A DNA stretch of 64,000 bases, taken from the NCBI GenBank assembly GCA_963932465.1, contig OZ010791.1, positions 617,651,800 through 617,715,799 on the forward strand, given 5' to 3'. Origin of the DNA: Maratus speciosus (taxonomy: Eukaryota; Arthropoda; Arachnida; Araneae; Salticidae). The notes beneath the pieces are model-generated. The model searched no databases and was not told the DNA's origin. It saw only the letters and a program-made list of their open reading frames with translations. Made by a program: the position numbers and the translations under genes. This document shows positions 44,266 to 56,812 of the stretch, piece by piece (within the stretch, counting starts at the first letter, position 1; the number at the start of each line of letters is the position of its first letter).

Positions 44266-46060
44266 ATAGCCAGGTTACCATTGAAGAAAATATTCCCAAA
44301 GGTTGGGGATTTTTCCCCTTTTTTTAACCGATTAAACGGTGCGTGTGGATAAAGCATCTTAGCAAAGCGATATAAGTAAGCGTACAAACTTAATACTGGA
44401 ATTGGGCGTAAATTAACACTGTTGCGCCATCTTATGGACGGTGTGATAATCCACATACGCGGGCTTTTAGTGTGACGTCATATATGACAGGATATCTACC
44501 ATCTGCACATATTTTCTAAATCTTTAGTCACTCATGGAACTGAATTTTGTTTACCACATTTATTGCAAAATAACGGCGTAGCGAATGGGGCGTCCAGATG
44601 CACTTCACATCGCGAAGTTTTTTTCGCCTTGTCAGAAACATTTCAGCTATTAATCCTGGTGAAATAAACTTTACAATTTTAGTGGTGTTAAGTAAGAAAA
44701 CAGTTTGGCATTTTCCTGTAGTTTAACCCCGTCCGCTACGTGGCGTGCGACCTTGCCTTTAATCTTGCGGTTACCTCTCCCATTTAAGATATGGCGCTTA
44801 CTTATATCTGCATCTTAGCCTTATCACTTAACATGTTCATCCACTCAGCTCTTCAATTCAATAAGTATATTACCACCCCGATTTTTCTGTGCAAAAACTG
44901 TTTGTCTTAAAACATATTATCACCTCTAAAAGTATGTTCCATTAATTCAGAAACCCCTATAGGATTCCCTTTTTTTCTTTCATATTCCCACAATTTCTCT
45001 TAGTAAATTTTCGTACTTCTCTTACGGCCTATATATTTTTTACTGCAGCTAATACTACAGCATCTAGATTTATTGGCAAACATAAACAATAAATTTCCCT
45101 ACCACACGCGCACTTAATTTATGTCACGCTCCAGTCAACAGCTTGCTAGTGCCTCGGCTCCAAAACCAACGAAAATCCGAAGTCATACGTCACACGAAAG
45201 TGAGAAAAAGTTAAGGTTCTCTCGTTATATTGGACTCCATAAATAATAGTGAAACCCAAGAAATCCGTTTAAGCTTAACATCAAAAAAGGATATATGCGT
45301 GCGAAGTGGAAATTTATATCTCGCATACTTTTTATACTTATGATTCATTTTTCTATAAATTGTAGGACGAATGAAGTATGTGTGTGATTTAGCCTGAAGA
45401 GTTCTGTCAAAAAATTAATGTAAAAGCTATTTTGTGTTTCCTCATAACATTAAGGGTATTGCTAGTGTGTAATTAGGATGAGCGAAGCTAATCCTCTACT
45501 AGGCTACACAAATTACATTTTGTCGTACACTTTACAAATAAACTATTCAGTATTTTGACTTGAAATTAAACATAAAAATAAATTAGAATCAGTAGATTTG
45601 CATAATATTTTTTTTTTCTTTTGCAGAATAACCTTAAAAAATTTATTATTTTATTTAATTTATTTTAAATGTTTTTCTATTACGGACGCATTTTTGCAAA
45701 TAAAAAATGAAACACGTATACTTTCCGAAGAAAAAATAATCATGGAGTTAGTCATTATAGATATAATCACGATTAATTAAATAGTTTCACGATTTCTTTT
45801 ATGAAAATTTTAAAAGACCTTTTTTATGACAATTATAGCATATTTTTAATGAATTAAAATTTGTAAAAATTCTATTATTTACATTCAATTATAAAGGTAT
45901 TTTTCAGTGTTAAGAATTCAAATACACAATTTATTCTTATTATGTGAAATCATTGACGCAGACGATACTTACGCAATTTAAAAGAATTATATTATGATTT
46001 TTTTTTTGTAAAGTGGCAACAAAAGAATTGTAAACAAATAAAATTAATTGTTAAATTCGT
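44266..46060. other. Mixed AT-rich DNA without a supported gene
   Basis: Short frames at 44175-44456 (minus) and 45598-45780 (plus) have no domains. A GTGACGTCATATATGAC palindrome-like sequence is at 44471. Nothing else recognised. Confidence 0.5.
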
Positions 46061-46067
46061 TATATCC

Positions 46068-46102
46068 ATGGAGGAAAGAGATAGACTATCTCTTTCCTCC
46101 AT
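46068..46102. repeat. Perfect 17-bp palindrome with single-base centre
   Basis: ATGGAGGAAAGAGATAG followed by A and then the exact inverse. It is perfect over 35 bp in otherwise simple AT-rich DNA. There is no T-run downstream and no adjacent gene, so a terminator reading is not supported. Confidence 0.8.
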
Positions 46103-46209
46103 GCATTATATCATTAATAAAAAATTACGAGGAAAGCCTTAGTTATTTGACTGAATTTACATATTTAAAATTAAAATGCGCCAAAACATAAAATAACGTT
46201 TTTGCTTAA

Positions 46210-46614
46210 CCCCTTGGGGACGAGCGACACGTATACGTGCCGCATGAAGCACTCAGAATCCTTGTTTTTCCTCACCAGTAAAATTTTACTGTAAAATTTG
46301 CCTTGTTTAATCAGTGCATTTTCTCGATTCAAGAAGACACAAATTTCTGTTTTTAAAAAACGGTGACAAAAGATTAAAAATTTCATAAAAGGTTCCCGTC
46401 CCGAAGGGGTCAACCTACAATGACGGGCATATCCCGCATACGATGATCGAGCCAAATGTAAATTCTTCTTACCACTAAAATTTCTCAGTAAATATAGTTT
46501 AATTTAAGCGCGAAATTCCATGATTAAATAAGGCGAAATCTCTATTAAATTTTACTGGTAGCTATGGATTTGCCAAACCGTGGAGCTGTTGAGACTAAAT
46601 CGTAGGTTAAGGGG
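46210..46614. mobile_element. TTAA MITE, with a degraded CATAGC-type core inside
   Basis: Left CCCCTTGGGGACGAGCG; right inverted CCCCTTAACCTACG; TTAA at 46206-46209 and 46615-46618. At about 46468-46570 the interior reads TTCTTACCACTAAAATTTCT ... ATTTTACTGGTAGCTATGG, the palindromic core of the 151-bp CATAGCTGCC MITE. A related short version is at 20098-20306. Confidence 0.6.
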
Positions 46615-46618
46615 TTAA

Positions 46619-47584
46619 TAAAGATCCAAAAATAATATAAGAAAATATATTGTTACTTTCAAATATTTTTCTTATTAAATAATGCTTCGCGAATCCAAAC
46701 AAAGCATGGCTTTTGCTAGTAACTGCTACTCTGTTTAATTTACAGCAGATAACTTAAATATATATATATCTGTACTTGTGTGTATTTTATCGTTGAGCTA
46801 TAGGACTTTTTATCGTCATAAAAAAATAAGCAACTAAAAACCGAAAAATTATAGAAAAAAATCTTTTTAAATGATTACTAAACAAGGGTGAAACATGTAC
46901 CGGAAGACTTAAAAAACTGTTTCTAAAAGTTAATGTAAAAGCCTTTTTGTCTTTCATATTTCATGGTAGCAGGTACTAAATAATAATTGATATTTCAAAA
47001 CCCCTAGATTTTATTGTGTGAAAATTAAATATGTACTTAGTGATAATTTACAGACTAGATTTAAAAAATAATACTCTTAATTTAAAGAGTTTGGTCAAAA
47101 AATTAACGACTATCTTCATTAGTATAAAAGTTGGGCAAAAATACGGCTTTTAGACATTTTTCTTTAGTTAGAAATTTAATTTCTGTTATTATTTTTGAAC
47201 TCTTCATAAATTTTTTTGAAGAAATATCGCATTATATAATTGAAAAATATATATTACTATTCGTGAAATATGATAAATAATAAAACTTCAAACTGAAGCT
47301 TATAATAGACTTATTGGTGTGACACAAATTGTCGTAACTACTGTGAGCGATCTCTAAGCCGCTTGATTGAAGCATGAATAGAAGGTTCGATTCACTCATA
47401 GGATAGTGTTTCTGTACAAAACTTTATATACAGGTCTATTATGATTAAAATTTACCTATTCAGAAGTTTTCTATCTACCGTACTAGAACTCCAAACGAAA
47501 CAAAATTTCATTAGTATCTACAGTTAAACTGAAAATTACAAGTTAAACTATGAAAACGAAGTAATGTGAGACCGCCAACACCAG
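46619..47584. other. AT-rich DNA, no feature seen
   Basis: Contains a short (TA)n at 46760. No supported gene. Confidence 0.5.
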
Positions 47585-47588
47585 TTAA

Positions 47589-48567
47589 GGGGGCTCTTGT
47601 CCCTGCCGGCGAAGGCACTCACGAGCTAATGCTAATCCTATAGGAAGCTATATCACGTTTGTATATCGACATCTTTAATTTTCTTTTTTTTTTTTTTTTT
47701 TCTTGCGTCTCTACATCGTACCTTTTTTACTTTTTCGATTTTGGTTGCAGATATTTTTTAGAATGACACTTTCATTTTCACAACCGGTTGTGAAAGTGAA
47801 AGTAACTTTATAAATAAATATATTAAATTTAAAAAATCAAAAAACCCGACTGCGTACTAATTAATTATTTCTCATCAATATGAAACTATTTTTCATATTA
47901 CTTACCTTTTTTTTATTTACTTGTATTGATGATTTTTAAGTTGTGTTTAATTGTTAGTTCCTATCTACAAACACTGTTTTGATGAGGCCTATAGATGTCT
48001 ATTATGAAGGTTAGAGTTACAGTAAAGGTAGAGATCCAAAGTACACAACTTCCAGGTTGTGTAATATTTAAACGAAGCTTCTGACAGCAAAATGGTCAAT
48101 GAAACATCGTCTTCATTTTGAAAGACCTATCCAATGATAGACCACTCAATAGGGTACGTAAAAAAAATTTTTCGTCTCTACTGCCATTTTATAGTTTACA
48201 GTTGCCATTTTGAATTTATAAAAACAAAATCTATCCTATAACCATCGGACTGTTAAGACGAATCGATAGAGACCTCATTTATTAAAATCCATCCAGCCGT
48301 TGGGATGTTTCGAGGGTATAAAGAAATGCACATACCCAGATACGCGTGAAACACATAACCCTTCTTTTCAGTCGGGTAAAAATACCTACGACCAAAATCA
48401 AAAAAGTAAAAAAGGTGCGATGTAGAGACGGACCTCGGCTATCCAATCCAAAAAAAAAAAAAAAAAAAAAAAAATATTTAAAAAGGTCGGAATGCAAACG
48501 AGATATTAGATAAATCCCTCCCCATAGGAGCATTAGCTCGTGAGTTTTGGCGGCAGGTACAGGAGCC
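47589..48567. mobile_element. Inverted-repeat element split by MITE T4
   Basis: The left arm begins GGGGGCTCTTGTCCCTGCCG after TTAA. The inverse arm ends near 48567 (inverted, AGGCTCCTGTACCTGCCG). Both continue to CTCACGAGCTAATGC and, nearer the centre, to GTCTCTACATCGTACC(T)TTTTTAC. T4 (47844-48377) occupies the centre. The terminus resembles the 8843-9597 foldback. Confidence 0.55.
47844..48377 (+). mobile_element. MITE family T, copy T4 (short form)
   Basis: Starts ACCCGACTGCGTACTAATTA (preceded by the conserved AAATTTAAAAAATCAAAAA) and ends CTTTTCAGTCGGGT. It lies at the centre of the inverted-repeat element 47589-48567. Confidence 0.65.
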
Positions 48568-48595
48568 TTATTTTAACTATTAGTTCGTAATTTAA

Positions 48596-49133
48596 CACGT
48601 TGAGTGTCAAGTATGAGAGTACGCGTTGACCGCCGTCTGCTGTGCACACGTTACTTTGTGGACGCGTTACTTTTACTAGTTATTACAGGGTGTCGTGTGT
48701 ACCGCCGCTGTCACACTACACATTATTTTAATTGTTACTCTTATATACATGGCACTAAGATAATATTACTTTATTCAACTGCCATGTATATTGCAGGCTA
48801 TCACGCTGTGTAACGGTACGCAAAACATGTATCTCACAAACACTTTTTACACATTTAGTAAATATCACTAAACTTATTAGTTAACCTTTCAAGGGCGCGC
48901 AAAGACTTTATTTTAACTTCAAACTGACAAGCGGCACCAACTATTTTTTAATATTTTTTTTTTCTTTTTGAATGTACGTGGAAACAGGCATTTATTTATT
49001 TTCTAATACGCCCGTAACTTCTGGTGTGAGTCAATCATTTCAACATATATGCAAGCGGAATTACTTTACCAAGTACTTCTAACAATAGCACATTAGGAAA
49101 GTTTATTTTATCTATAGGGTGGCACTCAACGTG
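48596..49133. mobile_element. TTAA-type element, CACGTTGAGTG termini
   Basis: Termini CACGTTGAGTGTC and GGCACTCAACGTG, flanked by TTAA (48592-48595) and TTAG (49134-49137). The interior is more GC-rich at the left (48600-48720), with ACGCGTTGACC and GTGTACCGCCG, and has no recognisable domain. Confidence 0.6.
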
Positions 49134-49532
49134 TTAGAAATCTTTCAAAATACTAAACTTATAAGAAAAGAAAAATCGTAGCAGTAATCTTCTAAAAATG
49201 AGGAAAATAACGTTTTAATCAGATTGCTTGATAAATGGGCGAGTGATATGAAAACATTTATCATGTTTACGCAATGGGTAAATTTTCAGCACTTCAGATT
49301 TTCAGCATCTCAGTAGGATTAACATTTTAAAAGGCATATATTGATATCAGAAGCATTATTCAAGTTTTTAAAAAAAACTTGAAGGGAAATTAAAATAAAT
49401 AATACCTTCTTATCCCATTTATCACTTAGTTCGGTGGAATGAATAGAGATTAATACCTCAAAAACAATTGAAGAACTTGAATGATAAATGTGGTAAGTGA
49501 CACAATCATCATTTTGAGAAAATGAGCTGTAA

Positions 49533-50290
49533 AGAGAGATTCCAAAAAGCACGTTTTTACAAAATGCTTGTCTGTGAGTTTGTGACTCTGTCTGTCTGTA
49601 TGTGACACAAATTTGGTGAGTGCCCTATCATGAGAACTAATGCACGGAATTTAATAAAAATTTATATTCAGGTAGTCCCTGATAGAAAATGGTGCTGATT
49701 AGTTTTTGGTGTAAATCCCCCAAAAGGTGGCGCTGCTATATTCCATTGTTCACGATTTCCGCAATTGCCCTATCTAGAGAACTAATGCACGGATTTTCAT
49801 CAAACTTCAGATTCAGTCAGTCCTTGATATGAGTTGGTGCTGTTTACGTTTTCCTGTAGATCGCCCAACAGGTAGCACTGCTATGCTGTATTTTGCAGGA
49901 TTTACACGATTTCCGCAATAGCTCTATCTCAAGAACTGACGCACACTTTTTCATCAAACTTCAGATTTAGTTATTCCTTGATATGAATTGATGCTGATTA
50001 CGTGTTGATGTAAATCGCCCAATAGGTGGTGCTGCATTTTTCACGATTTCCTCAATAGCTCTATCTCAAGAACTAATGCTCGAATTTTCATCTAAATTCA
50101 GATTCAGTTAGACGTTAACACAAGTTGTTGCTCATTAGGTTTGGTGATAATCGCCCAACAGGTGGCGCTGCTACGCAGAATTTTTAACGATTTTCGCAAT
50201 AGCTTTATCTCAAAAACTAATGCACGGGTATTCCTCAATTTTCATATTCAGTTAGACGTTGGCATAAGTTGTTGCTGATTATGTTTTTTA
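49533..50290 (+). mobile_element. M4: M-family fragment, both ends missing
   Basis: Starts at GAGATTCCAAAAAGCACG, within the family's 5' region, includes the GTCTGT run and about four 145-bp units with AGGTGGCGCTGCTA, and stops at about 50290 without the 3' terminus. Confidence 0.6.
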
Positions 50291-51228
50291 ACAACGCTGT
50301 AAGAAAGTTCTTTTAAATAAAACATTTTAAATGTATTGTTGTAAATCTGGCGTAATTTTGACCAAAGTTTTCCTTCTCATTTTAATATACACATGAAAAT
50401 ATTTTTGTTGTTATAAAGGAAATATTATTTGCGCTGTCTTATAATTCACTACAATAGTTTAAAAGATTATCTCAAAATATGAAATAAATGTCTCGCACAA
50501 AAATATTTTTAAATTTAAACTGTTTTGCAATATCATTGTTTGGCGATTTTAAATAGTACGTAATTTCCTCCGTTTACGAATTTTAATGCATATTAATGAA
50601 TTTATTATTTTGCAATTTTCTTTCTCTTTTAAAATTCACGTGTAAATACTCGTATAGTTTTTATGACGTAATTTTCAATATTTTCCTGCTTTTAATACGT
50701 AATCCTTTAATTCTAATTTGAAAGTTTTCTTCTGTTTATAAAAGTTACGTTTAATAAAAAAAATGATTTGAACGAAATATTATTCTTTGCACTGTTTTTA
50801 TAATTGGAAACAGTTTAAAATAATATCCTTTTCGAAAAGATGTACAAAATATCTCTAGAAATGCTGAAAATTGGAATTTAAAATGGAAATAAATCCTCAA
50901 AAATTGAATCAACTTAAAAAAAGAAATGCACTCTGCACACCGGGAACTTCTAATGTACATCCTCAGAAAAAATTGTTACATTCCTATGTATGATTTGTGC
51001 TCCTATAAAACTTTTTTAATGGAACGATTCTGACCAACTTTAACATTAAATATCTATTAAAATAATTCTTTGATTTAAAAACTGTCTGCATCAGCGCGTT
51101 TATCAAATATTTCTCTATAATACCACCAATTTTCATATTTTTGTACGTAGTAGTTTTCTAAATATTAAGGAAGAAAGACCCCCGGTCACAAAAAAAATCA
51201 TAAACAGCGGCGGTTAGTTACTCTTTTT
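50291..51228. other. AT-rich DNA, no feature seen
   Basis: No supported gene or repeat. Confidence 0.5.
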
Positions 51229-51820
51229 ACTTTTTTCTATTTTTACAAGAAGAAAGTATTGGATTCGTGAAAATTTTCGACTTCCGATTTTTGACGGATT
51301 TACACGTTTTAGAATGTCCTGAACACGAGCTGCTGATTTTTAGAAAACGTCTGTCTGAGAGACTGTCTGTCACTCTGTGAGTCTGTTTGTGACAAAAATT
51401 TTGTGGGCGCTCTATCTCGAGAGCTAATGCACGGAATTTCAAAAAACTTCAGATTCAGTTAGACCTTGATATAAACTGGACCCTGATTAGTTTTTGGTGT
51501 AAATCGCCCAACAGGTGGTGCTGCTATGCGGCATTTTTCCTGATTTCTGCAATAGCTATATCTCAGGAACTACTGCACGGATTTTCATAAAACTTCAGAT
51601 TCAGTTAGTCCAGGATATAGTTAGGTGCTGATTGGTGCTGTACTGATACAGCAGCTGTACTGATACAGGTGCTGTACTGATTTTAGGTGCAAAGTTGTTG
51701 ATAATTAGATTTTGGTGTAAATCATCTAACAGGTGGTGCTGATATGCTGCATTTTTCAGGAAATATTTTCAGGAAGTATTAAGAGATAGAAGAAAGTTTT
51801 GGAATTGCCACATTGACTAG
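51229..51820 (+). mobile_element. M5: HINE-like minisatellite element, internally deleted
   Basis: Starts ACTTTTTTCTATTTTTACAA, ends GAGATAGAAGAAAGTTTTGG, then AATTGCCACATTGACTAG and TTT. Only about two units of the array are present, one of them disrupted around a local TACTGATACAGGTGCTG repeat (51640-51680). Confidence 0.65.
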
Positions 51821-52434
51821 TTTATTTTAGAATAGAGAGATAATATATATGCAAGTAAATTTTAGTAATTGTTGCCTTTACCCAGACTACACTGAATTAT
51901 ACATGATATCTCCTCTTAACGTTGTCTGATAGCTAATCTCTAAGCCATTATAGAGGTAGACTTTCAATTGAAAAAAAAATTCAAATGTTGTTTTCCTTCA
52001 TATTAAAAGCCTTCTACGTCAATAGAGTAACATTATGTAAAAGTTACTAAATATAAAATTTTATATATCGATTTTTATCGAAATTTTATATATTTCCTGG
52101 ATTTTACAAAGATATATTTTGAAAATCATTCTCCAATCTGTACCAAGTAAACTAGAGGTGAAAAGTAGGGCCAAGTAAAACCTGTGGAGCGCGGGCCACC
52201 GATTGTACCAGTATTTTTATTCAGAAAAATTTTCCTAATTTAATTATAGAAACTTTGCTATTAAATAATTCAAATGTTACTTTTAAATTTTTTGTGGTGG
52301 CAAACAATTTTCTGGTAAAAGGTTGTGCAGCACTAAAGTAAACACAAAAGAGAAAGTAAGAAATTCCTTTTTATAAAAACTATCGGTTCCTGGTAGTATG
52401 CATTTTATTAATTTTCAGCGTTTTCTGGTCTTTT
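51821..52434. other. AT-rich DNA, no feature seen
   Basis: No supported gene or repeat. Confidence 0.5.
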
Positions 52435-52498
52435 AAAGAGAACAAGTTGGAAATTGCTCGTCAAACGTCGCAAATGGGGTGCGTTCGTACTATAACTA

Positions 52499-53688
52499 CA
52501 GTCGAACCCAGTTAAGATGCATTTCAAGGGAGTGGACCAAAGTCGCGTTTTAAGCGGGATCGCGTATTAAACGGGATTTGTATAACGTTGCAGGAACTGG
52601 TCTTATTTACACATCTAATCATCTAAATGAACTTTAGAGCTTTCTTTTATATATTTTGGGTGGAAAATTGTGTCATATGTATATTTAAATTTAAATTTAA
52701 TTGTATTCAACTTTACTCGTTGTAACGTTTTAATAGGATCGACTTGAATAATAACTGAACATAAATATGAATTCAAACATTGCTTTAGTTAGTGTCGATT
52801 AATATGCTACAACCAAAGATAAAACAACAAAAATAATTTTCGTGCTAGACTTTTTTTTTTTTTTTTTTTGACAGGAAGAAAAAAATAAATCTTTGAAGCA
52901 CAATTCAGTTGTTAAAATCATATTTAGTACTTGTGATAATGAGCACCAATATAAAATGTCCTTCTAATGTAAGAAAAAAAGTATCCTTATTGCTTTTTGC
53001 GTAACAAATATTGTTAGCATAGCAAAAAGTAACGAAAACATAGGAAACATAAAATAATTAATACAACCGCAGTTTAATCTTTGCGAGTTTCTTTTTTTAT
53101 TTTTATTTTGTCTATAACATGCATTATAAAACATAGTACTGATATAACGCACATTTAAAACCTCACTGACAACAGGTATAATCATCATTAATCATAATAA
53201 TTTTAATGACGTATCTGAGCATCCTGAATTACTCTACCTCTCTCTGCTACAATAAAAAGATACACGAACCGAGAGACAAAGAATGTTAGGACACGGGATT
53301 AAAGAAGAATTTCAGTGTTGCTAATTTAGAGGGTTATTTTATTCAAACATCTACCACTATTTTCGATTAGTAATGTTCGCTTTAATTATTATGTTACTAA
53401 ATAAAGTAAATATTAGAATACAGAAACATGGTTTTGTATCTGAATAAAAAAATCCGCTAAATTTGCAACAACTGAGAGGAGAGAAGGAATTCGCGTCTTG
53501 AACGTGATTTTTTGCTACAAAGGACCGAAAATCTGTCGCGTATTAAGCGGGATCGCGTAATAACCGTTCGCGTCTTAAACGTGATATTTTTGCATTAGTC
53601 TTATGGGCAATGTTCAAGGAGTAGGAGTAAATCCGCGTATCAAGCGGGATCGCGTATTAACCGTGAGCGTCTTAACCGGGTTCCACTG
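52499..53688. mobile_element. 1.19-kb pogo/Tigger-like element
   Basis: Termini CAGTCGAACCCAGTTAAGAT and, inverted, CAGTGGAACCCGGTTAAGAC; TA at 52497-52498 and 53689-53690. Several copies of CGCGTATTAAGCGGGATCGC lie inside the ends (about 52550, 53540, 53630). Borders are confirmed by the empty site in X1. No transposase frame. It contains a CAGTGTTGC hAT-like palindrome at about 53311-53472. Confidence 0.8.
53311..53472. mobile_element. hAT-like palindromic MITE
   Basis: CAGTGTTGCTAATTTAGAGG and the inverse-like CTAAATTTGCAACAACTG, with TTTTATTCAAA and TGAATAAAAAA inside. No clear 8-bp TSD, and the right terminus is altered. Confidence 0.45.
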
Positions 53689-54255
53689 TAGTTTTATAAA
53701 TATTTTTTGCACCGCATATTGTACTGAATGTATATTTTAGTGCACTTCATAAGTGCATATCAATTTTATTCTGTTCAAAAGGCTGCAACACCCTTAAAAT
53801 GCGCTTACAATAATTTTTTCCCATTGGACGTGATGTAACGGAAAACTTTTGACTGTCCCTGTCATTAAACTTTACATCCGATTTTCATAAAATGGGAAAT
53901 GACTCAACAAAATTTTGCAACAATTATATATTTAAAATTTCAGACCATTCGGAAGGCTCTAACATCATTAAAATGCACTTGCAATAATTTTTCCCATTGG
54001 CCGTAATGTAACGGAAAACTTTTGAATATCCCTGTAATTAAACTATACATCCGATTTTCATAAAATTTGAAATGACTCGACAAAATTTTGCAACAATTAT
54101 ATATTTAAAATTTCAGACCATTCGGTTGGGTAGTTATTGCTCTGTTATATGCGGACGGACAGACAGACAGACGGACCGAACGACAACTATATTTGCTACG
54201 TATTTATATAATCACGAGCGCACCTAAAAAAGAGCTTTTGGTGCCAAAAAACCGC

Positions 54256-54849
54256 CAAATTTCACAAAATAGAAAGTATCGTAGTATCAAAGTATCATTT
54301 TTTAAAATAAAATAGTTGGGTTATTCTGTTGTTGTTTTACTTGTTGGAGCATAGACGATGTGTTTCTAAATATAACTTGTGGAATCACGAGATTTTATGA
54401 AAATTTAAATTTAATAATTTTATTTTTAAAAATATATTATTTTGACTTAAATAGCTAAAAGGCTCAGAAAATGACCAGAATACCTCAAAAAATAATACTT
54501 AAGATATTTCCTGGAACTTATTCTCTTTAAATGAATGCCATTTGAAAAAAATGTCATGAGATTCCCCAAGTGAACTTTTGTCGTAGAGCACCAACTGAGG
54601 CTAGTCGGACCCTGAGTTCAGATCGGATTGTAGTTTAATTCGAAATGGAATTTTGGGTTCGAGTCGGACATAATCAGATCAGTCCAAGACTAAGTACAAA
54701 AACATGTAGCCTCATTTAGGACAGAGTGTCTGTAGTACATGGTTTAGTTTTATAATTGTTTTTAACACCCAAAAAGTTGAATAGTTATAAATGAAAAAGA
54801 AATTATCCGTTTAAAATTATTCTTTTTACTTTCTCAACGGATCCTTCAA
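54256..54849. other. AT-rich DNA, no supported gene
   Basis: A slightly richer segment at 54585-54700 (GAGGCTAGTCGGACCCTGAG) shows no domain. Confidence 0.5.
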
Positions 54850-55650
54850 CCTTCAAACATGATAAACTAACCTATCTATAAATCACACTAAATCGTATTA
54901 TTGCCATCCATAACGTTTTTAAAACATGATAAACTAAAGCAGCTATAAATCACACTGCATTGTATTATTGCCACCCATAACGTTTTTAAAACATGATAAA
55001 CTAAAGTATCTAGAAATCGCACTACATTGTATTACTTACATTCATAACGTTTTTAAAACATAATAATCTAAAGCATCTATAAATCACACTAAACTGAATT
55101 ATTGTCATCCATAACGTTTTTCAAGCATGATAAACTAAAATATTTATAAATTGCACTAAATTGTGTTATTGCCATTCATAAAGTTTGTGAAACATGAAAA
55201 CTAAATTAGTATAAATCGCACTAAATTGTATTATTGCGATCCATAACGTTGTTCAAACATGATAAAACTCTATAATATCTATAAATCTATCTAAATTAGT
55301 GCAATTTATAGACATTTTAGTTTGTCATATTTTAAAAACGTTATGGATGACAATAATACAACTATAGTATCATAGCTGCCAACCTTTACGCTTTTTTACT
55401 ACCACTAAAATTTAGAAGAAATTTTCGCCTTGTTTAATCGTGAGATTTCGACCATTAAATAAGGCAATAGTTACAAGAAAATATTAGTGGTAGGAAGAAA
55501 GCGTAAATGTTGGCAGATATGTAGTATGATTTATACACTCTTTAGTTTATCATGTTTGAAAAACGTTATGGAAGGCAATGATACAATTTAGTGTGATTTA
55601 TAGATGCTTTAGATTCTTATGTTTTAAAAACGTTATGAATGTCTATAATA
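54850..55650. repeat. 67-bp tandem array (minisatellite), with inverted section
   Basis: The units contain ATAACGTTTTTAAAACATGA, TAAACTAAAG and ATAAATCACACTAAATTGTA. The CATAACG box recurs at 54909, 54976 and 55043, exactly 67 bp apart, for about six units. From about 55300 the units run in the opposite orientation. After the palindromic insertion they resume in the first orientation at 60500-60620. The array is thus the oldest layer in this region. Confidence 0.75.
55371..55521. mobile_element. 151-bp CATAGCTGCCAAC MITE
   Basis: Termini CATAGCTGCCAACCTTTACG and inverse AATGTTGGCAGATATG; flanking TAGTAT (55365-55370 and 55522-55527). It is inserted in the 67-bp array. Confidence 0.7.
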
Positions 55651-56763
55651 TAGTCCAGGCAATAGGGAATTTTACCTAGCAAAATTAATGGTAGTACTGG
55701 AAATCGGCTTTCTAGATGTTTTTTGGGTCGCTGAATCCGAATTTGTAACTTCCCACCAAAATTTCCCCCGGCAACCTCCCCAAATTTGGGTAAAAAGCCC
55801 CCCAAAAAAAGGTTTTTATTAAAAAATTTTATTAGAAAAGTAGCTAGAAATTCAGAAAGTAGACAAAATTTGCAACAAATTAGATATATGACATTATGAA
55901 TTAGGATGAAGCGGAAGGGGGGATCTGCCTCGGAACATGCGCGCGGTGCTGCGTAAACTAAGTTGCGCAATTCCACTTAACCACTCACACGTTTACATTC
56001 GCCCTCCCATCTCCCCTCCGAACTTTCTCTATAAGGTTTACTTTAAGATTTTTGGGTCGCTGAATCCGAATTTTTAACTTTCCCCCAAAAATCCCCCCCC
56101 CCCAAATAGTTGTTTTTAACTTAAATTTCTTATTGTTTTAGGGGAAAAGCATTACGAAATTCAGAAACTAGACAAAATTTGCAACAAATAGGATATATGG
56201 CATTATGAATTAGGATGAACGGGGAGGGTGAGGGGTGCCTCGGAACATGCACTGACGCGCTACGTGCACTAAATGATGAAGTCCAGGCAATAGGGGATTT
56301 TATCTGCCAAAATTAATGGTAGTGCTGGAAATCGGCTTTTTAGATGTTGTTTGGGTCGCTGAATCCGAATTTGTAACTTCCCACCAAAATTTCACCCGGC
56401 AACCCCCCCAAAAATTGATTTTTTGAAAAAATTTGGTTTTTGCGAAAAGCGCGCGGGGAATGTTCCGAGGCAGCCCTCTCTCTCCCCGTTTATCCTACGT
56501 CATAATGTCATATATCCTATTTGTTGCAAATTTTGTCTAGTTTCTGAATTTCGTAATGCTTTTCCCCTAAAACAATAAGAAATTTAAGTTAAAAACAGCT
56601 ATTTGGGGGGGGGGGGATTTTGGGGGTAAGTTCAAAATTCAGATTCAGCGACCCAAAAAACTTAAAGTAAACCATATGGAAAAATAGCAAATAAAGCCTT
56701 TGTGCAACAATATTAAAAAGCAGAAAAACCAACGTTTAAAATGCACAAATAATATATGAAAAG

Positions 56764-56812
56764 CAGCAAACAGCTGTTTCGAATCTACTAGCGAGATTCT
56801 TCTTCAGTGCAA
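56764..56812 (-). ncRNA. Hammerhead-ribozyme-like motif, left PLE arm
   Basis: Minus strand: GCA, CTGAAGA (56807-56801), an extra A, stem II GAATCT/AGATTC with a 7-base loop, GAAA (56780-56777), a minimal stem III closing an AGCT loop, GTT as the NUH triplet and TGC returning to stem I. Compared with the right arm, one loop base differs while all core and stem positions agree. Type-I minimal hammerheads in PLE pseudo-LTRs are described in the literature. Activity here is inference. Confidence 0.6.

Larger units (their letters stand above)
52435..54255 (-). repeat. Repeat family X, copy X2, with internal duplication and pogo-like insertion
   Basis: Inverse order of X1: AACAAGTTGGAAATTGCTCG (52441) to CGCACCTAAAAAAGAGCTTT (54219). 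An internal block (AACGGAAAACTTTTGA ... CAATTATATATTTAAAATTT) occurs twice, at about 53835-53955 and 54008-54120. Element 52499-53688 is inserted at a TA. X1 shows the intact target (ACTATAACTAGTTTTATAAA in this orientation). Confidence 0.6.

Noticed and set aside
46068..46102. Rho-independent terminator
   Set aside because: Perfect hairpin but no T-run, no upstream gene, and the DNA is eukaryotic.
55617..55976. 119-residue minus-strand frame as a gene
   Set aside because: Built from element G repeat units that recur in the window with frame-breaking differences.
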